Shown in pieces: positions 24,472-33,953 of a DNA stretch of 37,193 nucleotides. The DNA is taken from positions 1 to 37,193 of the forward strand of contig JAJYDC010000023.1 in NCBI GenBank assembly GCA_021777835.1. The letters run 5' to 3'. The notes beneath the pieces are model-generated. The model was not told the origin of the DNA. It saw only the letters and a program-made list of their open reading frames with translations, and searched no databases. Made by a program: the position numbers and the translations under genes. Positions within the stretch are counted from its first letter, which is position 1; each line of letters begins with the position of its first letter. This DNA is from Bacteroidota bacterium. Lineage in GTDB: Bacteria; Bacteroidota; Ignavibacteria; Ignavibacteriales; Ignavibacteriaceae.

Positions 24472-25611
24472 TTATTTTGCTGAAAATTTATAAATAGTAG
24501 TCTGCCTATATGTCTGACCGGGATTTAAAACAACTGAAGGCCATTTAGGCTCGTTTGGAGAATCCGGATAATGTTCAGCTTCCATCGCAAATCCAGTACG
24601 GAATAAATACGCAACACCATTTTTGCCTAAAGGAGTTCCATTAAGGAAATTGCCGGTATAAAATTGAAGTCCGGGCTCATCGGTAAATATCTGCAAGTAT
24701 CTTCCGGTAGTTGGCTCATAAACATCTGCAGCTTCACGAACTTTTCCGTTATAGTTATTTAATACGTAATTAAAATCATAGCCATGTGCTAATTTAAGCT
24801 GTTCAAAATTATCATTAATACGAGATCCGATAGCTGTTAACTTAAGAAAGTCTAATGGCGTGTTTTCAACTTTGTCTATCTTTCCTGTAGGTATAGATTC
24901 TTTGTCAATCGGAGTATAATAATCAGCATTAATCTTTACTTCATGATTGAGTATTGTATTTGTGAAAACGCCGGTAAGGTTAAAATAAGTATGATTCGTC
25001 GGATTAAGAATAGTCGGTTTATTTGTCGTCCCTTTATAATCTATTCTTAATTCATTATCATTAGTGAGTGTATATGTTACATGCAAGGTGACTTCGCCGG
25101 GATATCCTTGATCACCGTCGGGGCTTACTAAAGTGAGTTCAAGTGCCGGTCCTGATTTACTTTCAAATGATTTAGCTGTCCAAAGATCTTTGCTGAATCC
25201 TATTTTCCCTCCATGAAGCTGATTCTTGCCGTCATTAGCGCTTAGTTGATAGGTTTTCCCATCTAATGTAAACTTAGCACCAGCTATTCTGTTTGCATAT
25301 CTGCCAGCAATAGCTCCCAAATATGCGGATCCTGTTTCATAGCCTTCAAGATTATCATAGCCTAGTGCTACGTCAGCATATTTCCCGTTACGGTCAGGAG
25401 CAGTCAAAGACACTACAGTTGCACCGTAAGTTATTATCTTGACCGTGGCTCCCGGTTTATTTTTTAAAGTATATATATAGACTTCTTTACCGTCTTTCAA
25501 CTTACCGAATAGCGATTTTTCAATCATTGCATGATCCTTTTTATTAGTTTGTCCAATTGTTGTAACGAACGGAATCACTAATGCAATAAATAAATAAATT
25601 ATTCTTTTCAT
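24472..25611 (-). CDS. galM: Secreted aldose 1-epimerase (galactose mutarotase)
   Basis: Interconverts alpha and beta anomers of hexoses. I take ATG 25611, which gives 379 residues, a signal peptide (MKRIIYLFIALVIPFVTTIG) and a GGAG nine bases upstream; the frame stays open for 33 more codons but without signal-like sequence. Family landmarks are present: NQLHGGKIGFSKDLW, NPTNHTYFNLTG with the catalytic His, EPGLQFYTGNF, and the catalytic Glu in AMEAEHYPDSPN near the C-terminus. The signal peptide puts it in the periplasm, where it would act on sugars before uptake. No sugar transporter is adjacent. Confidence 0.92.
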   Translation of the reverse strand: MKRIIYLFIALVIPFVTTIGQTNKKDHAMIEKSLFGKLKDGKEVYIYTLKNKPGATVKIITYGATVVSLTAPDRNGKYADVALGYDNLEGYETGSAYLGAIAGRYANRIAGAKFTLDGKTYQLSANDGKNQLHGGKIGFSKDLWTAKSFESKSGPALELTLVSPDGDQGYPGEVTLHVTYTLTNDNELRIDYKGTTNKPTILNPTNHTYFNLTGVFTNTILNHEVKINADYYTPIDKESIPTGKIDKVENTPLDFLKLTAIGSRINDNFEQLKLAHGYDFNYVLNNYNGKVREAADVYEPTTGRYLQIFTDEPGLQFYTGNFLNGTPLGKNGVAYLFRTGFAMEAEHYPDSPNEPKWPSVVLNPGQTYRQTTIYKFSAK

Positions 25612-26187
25612 TATGATGCTCCAGAATGTATTTAAAACTATCATTTTTTTTGCAGGCGAATAATAGCACAGAAAAATAATTAATGCCACAGGGGACAAAT
25701 TATTTTGCATTGTGCGAGCGGGGAGAAGGTAGGAGTAAGGAGTAAGGAGTAGGGAGTAGAGGACAGGGGCTTGGGTAATATTGGGACACTGTATTTGAGA
25801 AACAATTTATAATAATAATTGGAATAATTATTTATTACATTTGGATTATTACACAGGCTCTCAAGCAGGATGGTCTCTCCTTGCAAATGTGTGTAGATTA
25901 TAAAGATTTCTACTAAATAAAGGTGCTTAAATAAATGCTAAATAAATGCTAAATAATTTTCTAATACTGAATTTTTGAAAGTTTTCAAATACTATTTGAG
26001 GTATTTCGCTGATTTTCATAACTACAAAATAATATAGATTGCCGCTGCAAAGCATGTTGTACCTTCTTAAAAGAGCGAAATGTCAAACAAGTAGCACGTT
26101 AAAATATTTTAGCTAATATTTTAATAATTTAAACCTTATTAATGTTTAAATTGTCATATAATTTTAAATGAATCTAAAGGAATATAA
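25612..26187. other. Intergenic region between divergent galM and isochorismatase-like genes
   Basis: This 576-base gap must contain both promoters. It holds the heptamer tract at 25712-25766 and, at about 25927-25958, nearly three tandem copies of an 11-base unit TAAATAAATGC. I see nothing else that can be named. Confidence 0.5.
25712..25766 (+). repeat. Short purine-rich heptamer tract, degenerate arm of the dispersed element
   Basis: GAGCGGGGAGAAGGTAGGAG leads into four GGAGTAR heptamers, then decays. It corresponds to the GGAGTAR section of elements A and B, without GTGACRA units of good quality and without the core. Confidence 0.6.
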
Positions 26188-26775
26188 ATGGAAAGTGAAT
26201 TGAAAATAAATAAAGACAAGACGGCAATAGTTGTAATTGATCTTCAAAAAGGAATTACAGTAATGCCCGGGGTGCCTTATTCAGCTCAAGATATAATTTC
26301 TAATACATCAATGATTTTAAGTGCTGCTCGAAAGAATAAGATGAATGTGTTTTTAGTCCGGGTTACGCCATCTCCGGACTTAAAAGATACTTTGCGCCCA
26401 ATATCCGAAACCTCATTCCCTGTTAGAGAATTTAATCCGGAATGGAGTGAATATGTCCCGGAATTAAATATTCAGCCATCAGATTTCTTAATTACGAAAC
26501 ATCAATGGGGTGCTTTTTATGATACAGGTCTGGATCTTCAATTAAGAAGAAGGGGAATTGATACAATTATACTTTGTGGAATTGCAACTAATATGGGCGT
26601 TGAAAGTACTGCAAGGTTTGCATATGAGTTTGGGTATAACCAAATATTCGTTGAAGATGCCATGTCTGCGCGATCTAAGGAAGAACATGAATATCCGATT
26701 AAGTATATTTTCCCAAGATTTGGTTTAATTAGGAAAACGAGTGAAATGGTAAAAGCTTTAGAGATAATTTATTGA
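26188..26775 (+). CDS. Isochorismatase-like hydrolase lacking the catalytic cysteine
   Basis: The 195-residue product has the family core: Asp18 in IVVIDLQKGI, Lys104 in ITKHQWGAF, and the strand-turn CGIATNMGVESTARFAYEFG. Cysteine hydrolases of this fold have Cys at the position that is Gly137 here (GxxTxxC replaced by GIATNMG). Glycine at that position is what true isochorismatases such as EntB and PhzD have, where no nucleophile is needed to cleave the vinyl ether. However, no siderophore or phenazine genes are nearby, so the substrate is open. AAAGGAATATAA before the ATG supports the start. The gene lies upstream of the efflux operon with a 116-base gap. Confidence 0.82.
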   Translation: MESELKINKDKTAIVVIDLQKGITVMPGVPYSAQDIISNTSMILSAARKNKMNVFLVRVTPSPDLKDTLRPISETSFPVREFNPEWSEYVPELNIQPSDFLITKHQWGAFYDTGLDLQLRRRGIDTIILCGIATNMGVESTARFAYEFGYNQIFVEDAMSARSKEEHEYPIKYIFPRFGLIRKTSEMVKALEIIY

Positions 26776-26791
26776 TAACTTCCAAAATATC

Positions 26792-26810
26792 ATTGATGAT
26801 ATGCATCAAT
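26792..26810. promoter_or_regulatory. Perfect 7-5-7 palindrome before the efflux operon
   Basis: ATTGATG-ATATG-CATCAAT is a perfect inverted repeat 82 bases before the first efflux gene and 17 bases after the isochorismatase-like gene. It has low G+C and no T-run directly after it, so an operator is likelier than a terminator. The regulator is not encoded next to it. Confidence 0.4.
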
Positions 26811-26891
26811 AAATATTTGCCCATATATTATTAGATTGATTATATATTAAGCCAATTTTTTGTAAGTGACCCAGAAAAAAAATATTATTTT

Positions 26892-28214
26892 ATGAAGAAG
26901 ATTATTCTATTATTATTTGCTGTCTATTTTACCTCCTTCAAGTTTTATTCTATGTCTTTAATCTCCTCAGATTCATTACTAGAAAAGGCTACCTTGCAAA
27001 ATTGTGTACAGTATGCACTAAGGCATCAGCCGCTTATGAAACAATCACGTTTGAACGAAGAGATTACCGGATATCAAATCAGAAGTAAGTTAGCAGATTG
27101 GTTCCCACAGTTGAATTTCAACTATAATTTGCAGCATAATTATCTACTCCCAACATCTAATTTCCAGGGAAACACTATTAAAGTAGGTCTGAATAATACT
27201 TCCAGCGGACAGTTCTCTTTGACCCAAACAATTTTCAATAGAGACGTTTTACTAGCCGCCAGCACTGCAGGTGAGGTACGAAATCAAGCGAAGCAAATCT
27301 CGGTTAATAATAAAATCAATGTTGTTGTAAATGTAAGTAAAGCTTTTTATGCAGTACTCTTTACACAACAGCAAAATAATTTATTAGATGAAGATATAAT
27401 CCGCCTGAAGCAAAGCTACGAAGACGCATATAACCAATATAAAGGCGGGGTGGTTGATAAGACAGATTATGAGCAGGCAGAAATTGCTCTTAATAATGCA
27501 GAAGCAGAAAAGAAACAAAATGAAGAGTTACTTAAAGCAAATTATGCAAACCTGAAAGATCAAATGGGTTATCCCTCGGACGGCGATCTAAGCCTTTTAT
27601 ATAACATTACTACTATGGAAAACGAGGTTTCGATAGATACTTCTGAAGCACTAAATTATGATAAAAGGATTGAGTATAAACTATTGCAGACTCAATATCA
27701 TTTAGATCAAGCTAATCTTAAATATTATGAGTGGAGTTTTCTCCCGTCATTAAACGCTTTTGCAGAATATAATTTCAATTATCAGAATAATGATTTGCCA
27801 AAACTCTATAATCAAAATTATCCTAATTCATACGTAGGCCTGCAATTGTCTTTCCCGATTTTTCAGGGAGGCAAGAGGATTCAAGAGATAGGGCAGGCAA
27901 AGCTTGAATTAGAACGTTCCGGTTATGATATAGTTTCGTTAAAAAATTCTATGAATGCGCAATATGTTCAATCAATGTCAAATTACAAAAGCAATCTAAA
28001 CAACTATATTATAATGAAGAAAAATCTGGAATTAGCAAAGGACGTCTATAATACTATTGAACTGCAATATAAGTCGGGTGTAAAAACCTATTTAGATGTC
28101 ATTACCGCTGAATCAAATTTAAGAACTACTGAAGTTAATTTAATAAATGCACTGTACCAAACACTAAGCAGTAAGCTGGATGTTCAAAAAGCATTAGGCA
28201 CCATTCAATATTAG
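26892..28214 (+). CDS. TolC-family outer-membrane efflux protein
   Basis: The 440-residue product has an N-terminal signal (MKKIILLLFAVYFTSFKFYS) and two outer-membrane efflux protein repeats of long alpha-helical hairpins, for example LTLQNC-type opening ATLQNCVQYALRHQPLMKQS, DYEQAEIALNNAEAEKKQNEE and the second-repeat VYNTIELQYKSGVKTYLDVI with AESNLRTTEVNLINALYQ. Such proteins form the trimeric exit duct of tripartite pumps. The length is usual. It is the first gene of a three-gene operon with the adaptor 19 bases on. Confidence 0.92.
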   Translation: MKKIILLLFAVYFTSFKFYSMSLISSDSLLEKATLQNCVQYALRHQPLMKQSRLNEEITGYQIRSKLADWFPQLNFNYNLQHNYLLPTSNFQGNTIKVGLNNTSSGQFSLTQTIFNRDVLLAASTAGEVRNQAKQISVNNKINVVVNVSKAFYAVLFTQQQNNLLDEDIIRLKQSYEDAYNQYKGGVVDKTDYEQAEIALNNAEAEKKQNEELLKANYANLKDQMGYPSDGDLSLLYNITTMENEVSIDTSEALNYDKRIEYKLLQTQYHLDQANLKYYEWSFLPSLNAFAEYNFNYQNNDLPKLYNQNYPNSYVGLQLSFPIFQGGKRIQEIGQAKLELERSGYDIVSLKNSMNAQYVQSMSNYKSNLNNYIIMKKNLELAKDVYNTIELQYKSGVKTYLDVITAESNLRTTEVNLINALYQTLSSKLDVQKALGTIQY

Positions 28215-28233
28215 AAAACAAAAAATAATTTAT

Positions 28234-29373
28234 ATGAAGAAGAAAATTGTATCTCTAGGTCTATTAATTGTTGTCACTTTAATCATATCCTCGTGCGGAG
28301 GTAATAAAGTACAGCAGAAATTCCCTCCGACGCAGGTAACAGCATATGAAGTTAAAACAGGAGTAGCATCTTACTATGATGACTATCCCGCTTCAGTTGT
28401 AGCATTGAATCAAGTCGAAATTAGACCTGAGGTTTCGGGATATATATCTGATATATATTTCAACGATGGTCAGTACGTGACTAAAGGAGCAAAATTATAT
28501 TCGATTGATCAACAGCAATACAAAGCTGCATACGAGCAGGCTATGGCAAATCTTAATGTTGCGAAAGCAAATCTTATGAAAGCTCAGCAGGATGCAGACA
28601 GATACAATGAGCTTGCTAAGAAGAATGCCATTGCACGTCAAGTATTAGAGCATTCTCAGGCTGATTTGGAAGTGGCGAAGATGCAGGTTGCAGCAGCCGA
28701 TGAAAATGTAAAAGTAGTTCAAACGAACCTTCGCTACTCTACAATAACTGCACCTTTCAACGGTACAATTGGAATCTCTTCGGTTAAATTAGGATCCTCC
28801 GTTGTTGCAGGTCAGACTCTTTTAAATACGATATCATCGGACAATCCAATGGCAGTGGATTTTCCCGTTGAAGAAAGTCAAATTGGACGATTTACCGAAT
28901 TACTTAATAAGAAAGCTTCACCGAGTGATTCGACATTTACATTAGTTTTACCTGATCAAAAAGTTTATCCTTATCCGGGTTACATAACCTTACTTGACAG
29001 AGCAGTAGATCCGCTTACAGGGACAATAACTGCAAGAGTTGTATTTCCTAATGTGAAGAATTTATTACGACCGGGTCTTACCTGTAATATACGTGTAAGA
29101 AATATTAGTCCTGCTAATAGTATTCTTATTCCTTATATCGCAGTAAGCGAACAAATGGGCGAATATTTTGTTTACCTCATTAACGGTAATAAAGTAAGCG
29201 AACGTAAGGTTAAATTAGGCAGAAATTTGGGCAAAATGGTAATTGTTGATAGTGGATTAACTCCGGGAGAAAAAATAGTTGTTGAGGGCATTGAGAAGTT
29301 AAGAAATAATTCTCCTATTCAAATAATGCCTTCTGCTGGCTCACAGAATTCTGAATCTCCAGACAGTAAATAA
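28234..29373 (+). CDS. RND efflux periplasmic adaptor (membrane-fusion protein), lipoprotein
   Basis: The 379-residue product begins MKKKIVSLGLLIVVTLIISSCGG, a lipoprotein signal with Cys21 as the anchor. It then has the split biotinyl-lipoyl domain (VEIRPEVSGYISDIYFNDGQ and YSTITAPFNGTIGISSVKLG) around a helical hairpin (about residues 95-160), followed by beta-barrel and membrane-proximal parts. This is the AcrA/MexA pattern: it links the inner-membrane pump to the TolC duct. The start has no Shine-Dalgarno, only A+T-rich sequence. It lies 19 bases from both neighbours. Confidence 0.93.
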   Translation: MKKKIVSLGLLIVVTLIISSCGGNKVQQKFPPTQVTAYEVKTGVASYYDDYPASVVALNQVEIRPEVSGYISDIYFNDGQYVTKGAKLYSIDQQQYKAAYEQAMANLNVAKANLMKAQQDADRYNELAKKNAIARQVLEHSQADLEVAKMQVAAADENVKVVQTNLRYSTITAPFNGTIGISSVKLGSSVVAGQTLLNTISSDNPMAVDFPVEESQIGRFTELLNKKASPSDSTFTLVLPDQKVYPYPGYITLLDRAVDPLTGTITARVVFPNVKNLLRPGLTCNIRVRNISPANSILIPYIAVSEQMGEYFVYLINGNKVSERKVKLGRNLGKMVIVDSGLTPGEKIVVEGIEKLRNNSPIQIMPSAGSQNSESPDSK

Positions 29374-29392
29374 GACTTCAACAGGAAAAAAG

Positions 29393-32300
29393 ATGATTGC
29401 TAATACGTTTATTAAGAGACCGATAACTGCAATAGTTATTTCAATTATCATTGTCTTGGTTGGATTGATTTCAATATTCAATCTTCCCATCAGTCAATAT
29501 CCGGATATAACACCTCCGACTGTTCAAATTACAGGAGTATTTAGCGGTGCTGATGCGAAGACAGTGGAGCAGACAGTAACTACGCCGATAGAATCTCAGG
29601 TTAACGGTACACCAGGCATGGCGTACATGCAGAGCAATAGTACCAGTAACGGACAGTCTTCCATTAACGTTACATTAAATATTGGAACTAACCCTGATAT
29701 TGCCGCTCTTGATATCCAAAATAGAGTAGGCATAGCGACACCTCAGCTTCCCAATGACGTCAAAAGAATCGGCATAACTACCAGGAAAAGGAGCCCAAGT
29801 ATATTGTTACTTGTTGCGATTTTTTCGCCAAAGGGAACACACGGTATTTCTTTTCTAGATAATTATACAAATATTTATATAAGGGATGCTCTTCTACGAG
29901 TAAATGGAGTTGGGGATGTGTTTACCCGTGCTGATGATTTTAGTATGAGGGTTTGGTTAGAGCCTGATAAATTAGCGCAATTAGGGCTTACTACAAATGA
30001 TGTCATTAATGCTTTATCAAATCAGAACGTACAAATTGCAGCCGGTGCTGTAGGGGCGCCGCCGCAGAATAAAAATCAGGCATTTGAATATTCTGTATCG
30101 ACTAATAGTCGATTAAGTACGGTAGATCAGTTTAAGAATGTAATTGTACGTGAAAATACTAAGGACGGTTCTGCAGTTTATCTTAAAGATGTTGCACAAG
30201 TGCAGCTTGGAAAAGCGAGCTACGCAAACAATTCTTATGTTGATGGTAAAAGATCTTCGTTCTTATTGGTATTCCAGGCGCCCGGGAGTAATGCACTTGA
30301 AGTTGCCAAGGGTATAAATAAGACTATGGCACAATTAAAGAAATCATTTCCGCCTGATGTAGGTTATAATATTCCGTTTGAATCAGTATCAGTAGTTAAA
30401 GTCTCTATTGATGAAGTTGTAACAACATTGCTAGAAGCTTTGGGTCTTGTTGTTATAGTTGTATTTCTTTTCCTTCAAAGTTGGCGCGCAACTTTAATTC
30501 CGGTGCTAGCAATTCCGGTGTCTATAATAGGAACCTTCGCATTTTTTATTCCATTCGGGTTTACGATAAATACATTAACTATGTTCGGATTTGTCCTTGC
30601 AATCGGAATAGTTGTGGATGATGCTATAATAGTGGTGGAAGCTGTTCAGCATTATATAGACAATGAAAAGCTATCACCGAAAGAAGCCACAATAAAGGCT
30701 ATGAGTGATATATCGGGACCTGTTGTAGCAATAGCTTTAATTTTAGCGGCAGTTTTTATCCCAGTTGGTTTTATTCCAGGTATAGTTGGGAAGTTGTATC
30801 AACAGTTTGCAATTACTATTGCAATTTCTGTTTTAATATCAGCTTTTGTTGCTTTATCTCTTACGCCCGCATTATGTTCTTTATTCCTAAAGCCTTCACA
30901 TTTTGAAAAAGGAGATAAGGGCATTCATAAATTCTTTTTTAGATTTAATGAATGGTTTAGGAAGACTACTGAAAATTATGCAGAGGGAGTTAGGAAGAGT
31001 ATAAAACTAGCACCTTATTTTTTAATAGTTTTAATCATGATTTATGCTGGGACAGTACTTCTATTTGAGAAGAAACCTACTGGATTTATTCCAACGGAAG
31101 ATGAGGGGCGCTTATACATTACTTTTCAATTACCGGAAGCGTCTTCAACTACAAGGACTCTCGAAGTGCTGAATCAAGAAATGAATATCTTGAAGCATAC
31201 ACCAGGAATTGCGCATTATGCAGGTATAGGCGGATTGAATGTTGTTAACTTTTCTACTAAGTCTAATAGCGGTACCATATTCGTAATGCTTAAGCCATGG
31301 AGTGATAGAACTAGCAAGGCTCTCCAGCTAAACGCATTAGAAGCTACGCTGCAAAGAAAGTTTGCAGCTATTAAAGATGCTTACACAATAGTGATAAGCC
31401 CACCGGCTATTCCGGGATTGGGGCAGACGGGTGGATTTACTTTTGAATTGGAACAGCATGAAAGCACTGATAATATTCAACAGTTTGCGAAAGTTGTACA
31501 AAACTTTGTTGCAGCTGCTAATAAGAGACCCGAGCTAAGTCATGTGTTTTCTTTTTTTACTGCTAATACTCCAGGCTACCAGTTAAACGTTGATAGAGAT
31601 AAGTGTGCTAAACTTGGCGTTTCTGTTGCCGATGTTTATAGTACGATTCAAACCTTCCTTGGAAGTTCTTATGTAAATGATTTCACAATATATGGAAGGA
31701 ATTTCCATGTAGTAGCTCAAGCAGATACTAGCTATCGTCAAAGTATACAAAGCCTTTCTAAGTATTATGTGAAGAATGCGTCCGGAGACATGATCCCTTT
31801 AAGTGCTCTTACTCAATATAAAGTGACTGAAAATGCTTCTCTTATTTCTCATTATAATATGTTCCGCTCTGCTGAAATAGACGGCAATGCTGCAACAGGT
31901 TACAGCAGCGGAGACGCAATAAATGCATTAAAGGAAGTAGCAGCGCAAGTGCTGCCTGCAGGTTATGGTTATGATTTCTCTGGTCTTAGCAGGGAAGAGA
32001 TAAATGCAGGTAACAGTACTATAGTTATTTTCTCATTATCACTACTCTTTGTTTTTCTATTTCTTACAGCACTATATGAAAGCTGGTCAATTCCTCTTGC
32101 AGTTTTATTTTCAGTACCAATTGCGGCATTCGGTGCTATACTTACATTAACAGTATTGCCTAAGTTAAGTGACAACGTATATGCGCAGATTGGACTCATT
32201 GCATTGATAGGTCTAGCTGCCAAGAACGCTATTCTTATAGTGGAGTTTGCCAAGGAAAGAGTCGCCAGGGGGATGGCTGTAGTGCCTGCGACTATAGAAG

Positions 32301-32545
32301 CAGTTAAACTACGACTGCGTCCGATACTAATGACCTCGTTGGCTTTTATTTTTGGAGTATCACCATTAGCCTTTGCTACGGGAGCAGGTGCCCAAGCGAG
32401 ATCTACAATAGGATGGACGGTACTAGGTGGAATGCTAGCTGCAACAATGCTTGCGATTTTTATAGTTCCGGTTTTGTTTGTTACAATAACAAGATTAACT
32501 AATCGTAAAGATAAAGTCGAGGGCTTAGAAGCGACTAAAGAATAA
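29393..32545 (+). CDS. RND multidrug efflux pump, HAE1/AcrB type
   Basis: The 1050-residue product is full length for an AcrB-type trimeric drug/proton antiporter of the inner membrane. It starts FIKRPITAIVISIIIVLVGL and has the proton-relay residues: Asp409 and Asp410 in TM4 (GIVVDDAIIVVE) and Lys944 in TM10 (GLAAKNAILIVEF), matching AcrB Asp407, Asp408 and Lys940. The phrases QYPDITPPTVQITGVFSGAD and ANTPGYQLNVDRDKCAKLGV are typical of HAE1 pumps rather than heavy-metal CzcA pumps. AGGAAAAAAG lies before the ATG. Drug range cannot be read from sequence. No local repressor gene is present. Confidence 0.95.
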   Translation: MIANTFIKRPITAIVISIIIVLVGLISIFNLPISQYPDITPPTVQITGVFSGADAKTVEQTVTTPIESQVNGTPGMAYMQSNSTSNGQSSINVTLNIGTNPDIAALDIQNRVGIATPQLPNDVKRIGITTRKRSPSILLLVAIFSPKGTHGISFLDNYTNIYIRDALLRVNGVGDVFTRADDFSMRVWLEPDKLAQLGLTTNDVINALSNQNVQIAAGAVGAPPQNKNQAFEYSVSTNSRLSTVDQFKNVIVRENTKDGSAVYLKDVAQVQLGKASYANNSYVDGKRSSFLLVFQAPGSNALEVAKGINKTMAQLKKSFPPDVGYNIPFESVSVVKVSIDEVVTTLLEALGLVVIVVFLFLQSWRATLIPVLAIPVSIIGTFAFFIPFGFTINTLTMFGFVLAIGIVVDDAIIVVEAVQHYIDNEKLSPKEATIKAMSDISGPVVAIALILAAVFIPVGFIPGIVGKLYQQFAITIAISVLISAFVALSLTPALCSLFLKPSHFEKGDKGIHKFFFRFNEWFRKTTENYAEGVRKSIKLAPYFLIVLIMIYAGTVLLFEKKPTGFIPTEDEGRLYITFQLPEASSTTRTLEVLNQEMNILKHTPGIAHYAGIGGLNVVNFSTKSNSGTIFVMLKPWSDRTSKALQLNALEATLQRKFAAIKDAYTIVISPPAIPGLGQTGGFTFELEQHESTDNIQQFAKVVQNFVAAANKRPELSHVFSFFTANTPGYQLNVDRDKCAKLGVSVADVYSTIQTFLGSSYVNDFTIYGRNFHVVAQADTSYRQSIQSLSKYYVKNASGDMIPLSALTQYKVTENASLISHYNMFRSAEIDGNAATGYSSGDAINALKEVAAQVLPAGYGYDFSGLSREEINAGNSTIVIFSLSLLFVFLFLTALYESWSIPLAVLFSVPIAAFGAILTLTVLPKLSDNVYAQIGLIALIGLAAKNAILIVEFAKERVARGMAVVPATIEAVKLRLRPILMTSLAFIFGVSPLAFATGAGAQARSTIGWTVLGGMLAATMLAIFIVPVLFVTITRLTNRKDKVEGLEATKE

Positions 32546-32690
32546 TAATATAGGCCGGCAACTTCGATATTGGTCTTCGTTCGCGGTATTCGAGCAATAT
32601 ATCTTTTGGGAAATTGTGTGAGTATTCTATAAGGAGTAATCGGATAGGATGACTTGAGTGATCGTCTAAAATGCTTATTGCAAATTAGAT

Positions 32691-33404
32691 TTATTCGGGT
32701 ACGTGAACAAGGAAATATTCTTTAGCTGACCTTCCTATTGATTTAGCTTCTGATATTGACATATGCATTCCATCAGGAGTTTCGTCATCATGTCCTGCTT
32801 CAATAATTGCAAGGTCGGAGTTTTTAGCCATCTTTACTAAGTCAGTGCAGTATGCAGTATCCCCACCATAGCATATTTTTACTTTATTAAAAATAAATTT
32901 ATAACCTAATGCAGGCACCTGTCTAGTAGTTATCCCATCATGTAAATATTCTTTATGTATAACAGGGAAGGGGTGAATTGTTACGTTTTTACTTTTAAAT
33001 GTATTTACGTGGTCTATCACCTTTAAGTTAATCTTATATGGCAGAGTCTTACCATACACCTTTTGAAAAGCATGATATATACTTTCTATTTCAATGCATC
33101 CCTTTGGGTAATAGATTGTAAGAGGTGTTTTCTTATTCATTACGCGCATATATGTAAGCAAAGCCCACACACCGCCTACATGATCATGATGACCGTGAGT
33201 GATAAATAGGTCGTTTATTGACAATATCTTTTTTGTTCCGATTTCTTTATTAAGATCTCTTAAGATTCCGTCGCCTGGGTCAACTACAAAGTAGTTGGTA
33301 CCCGCAGTTAATAGTATCCCTGTAGCAATATTAGGGATTGAGCAAAATATCTTAATTGAGTAATTATCTCTTTCCCAATTTATCGGATATTTATGAATTG
33401 TCAT
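32691..33404 (-). CDS. MBL-fold (RNase Z-like) metallohydrolase
   Basis: The 237-residue product has the metallo-beta-lactamase metal motif HGHHDH at residues 70-75, His150 in FPVIHK, Asp182 in YGGDTAYC and His214 in HMSISEA, a full set for two metal ions. The last two blocks resemble RNase Z and related phosphodiesterases. It lacks the tRNA-binding exosite arm, and the C-terminus ends at FLVHVPE, so it is shorter after the final strand than RNase Z. Substrate unknown. It follows the Fur-like gene by 40 bases and may share its transcript. Downstream it converges on the efflux operon across a 145-base gap with no clear terminator. Confidence 0.85.
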   Translation of the reverse strand: MTIHKYPINWERDNYSIKIFCSIPNIATGILLTAGTNYFVVDPGDGILRDLNKEIGTKKILSINDLFITHGHHDHVGGVWALLTYMRVMNKKTPLTIYYPKGCIEIESIYHAFQKVYGKTLPYKINLKVIDHVNTFKSKNVTIHPFPVIHKEYLHDGITTRQVPALGYKFIFNKVKICYGGDTAYCTDLVKMAKNSDLAIIEAGHDDETPDGMHMSISEAKSIGRSAKEYFLVHVPE

Positions 33405-33444
33405 ATTTAGATTTTTATATTTTTATATTATCTTTTATAATCTG

Positions 33445-33903
33445 TTACTTTTTCTCTTTAAAATATTTGCATTTCTTAGTATTCTGGCACCTTGCAAATA
33501 TATTGAATGAGTAACTTTCAACATCAAACCCAAGCTCTTTACTTATTTCTTCAGGGAGTTCCTTCACCTTTGGATTAGTGAATTCTACTATTCTGCCGCA
33601 ATCCATACAAATTAAATGATCATGACTTTGCTTCTTAAAATTGCTTTCATAGCGTGTCATGTTATCGCCAAAATTTCTCTTTAGAAGCAATTCGCATTGT
33701 GCTAAAAGTTCTAGCGTTTTATATACTGTAGCACGTGAAACCCGTGATTTTTGATTCTTCATCAGGATAAATAAATCATCTGCTCCGAAATGACCATTAT
33801 ACTCCAATGCTGCATCAAGCACTTCAAAGCGCTCCGGAGTTATACGGTTCATGCCGTCTTTTAGATATTTTCTGAAGATCTCAGTAGCTTGTTTATTTTT
33901 CAA
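33445..33903 (-). CDS. Fur-family metal-dependent transcription regulator
   Basis: The 152-residue product has the Fur winged helix (RITPERFEVLDAAL and SRVSRATVYKTLELL, residues about 20-67) and a dimerisation domain with HDHLICMDCG (His94, His96, Cys99, Cys102). The second structural zinc pair is Cys139 and Cys145, that is CX5C, instead of the usual CXXC. Whether it senses Fe2+, peroxide (PerR) or zinc cannot be decided by eye; its place right behind feoAB (50 bases) suggests iron. In Fur proteins metal binding allows DNA binding at A+T-rich palindromes. Confidence 0.88.
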   Translation of the reverse strand: MKNKQATEIFRKYLKDGMNRITPERFEVLDAALEYNGHFGADDLFILMKNQKSRVSRATVYKTLELLAQCELLLKRNFGDNMTRYESNFKKQSHDHLICMDCGRIVEFTNPKVKELPEEISKELGFDVESYSFNIFARCQNTKKCKYFKEKK

Positions 33904-33953
33904 TTTATTATAATAACAGTATTAAAAATTATACAAATAATTTATATTTAATA

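Noticed and set aside
25680-25886. Minus-strand open frame upstream of galM
   Set aside because: Mostly the purine tract in translation, and galM has a better start with GGAG at 25611.
32546-32690. Terminator between the efflux operon and the MBL gene
   Set aside because: Only short A+T-rich or mismatched stems can be drawn; nothing with a G+C stem and T-run.
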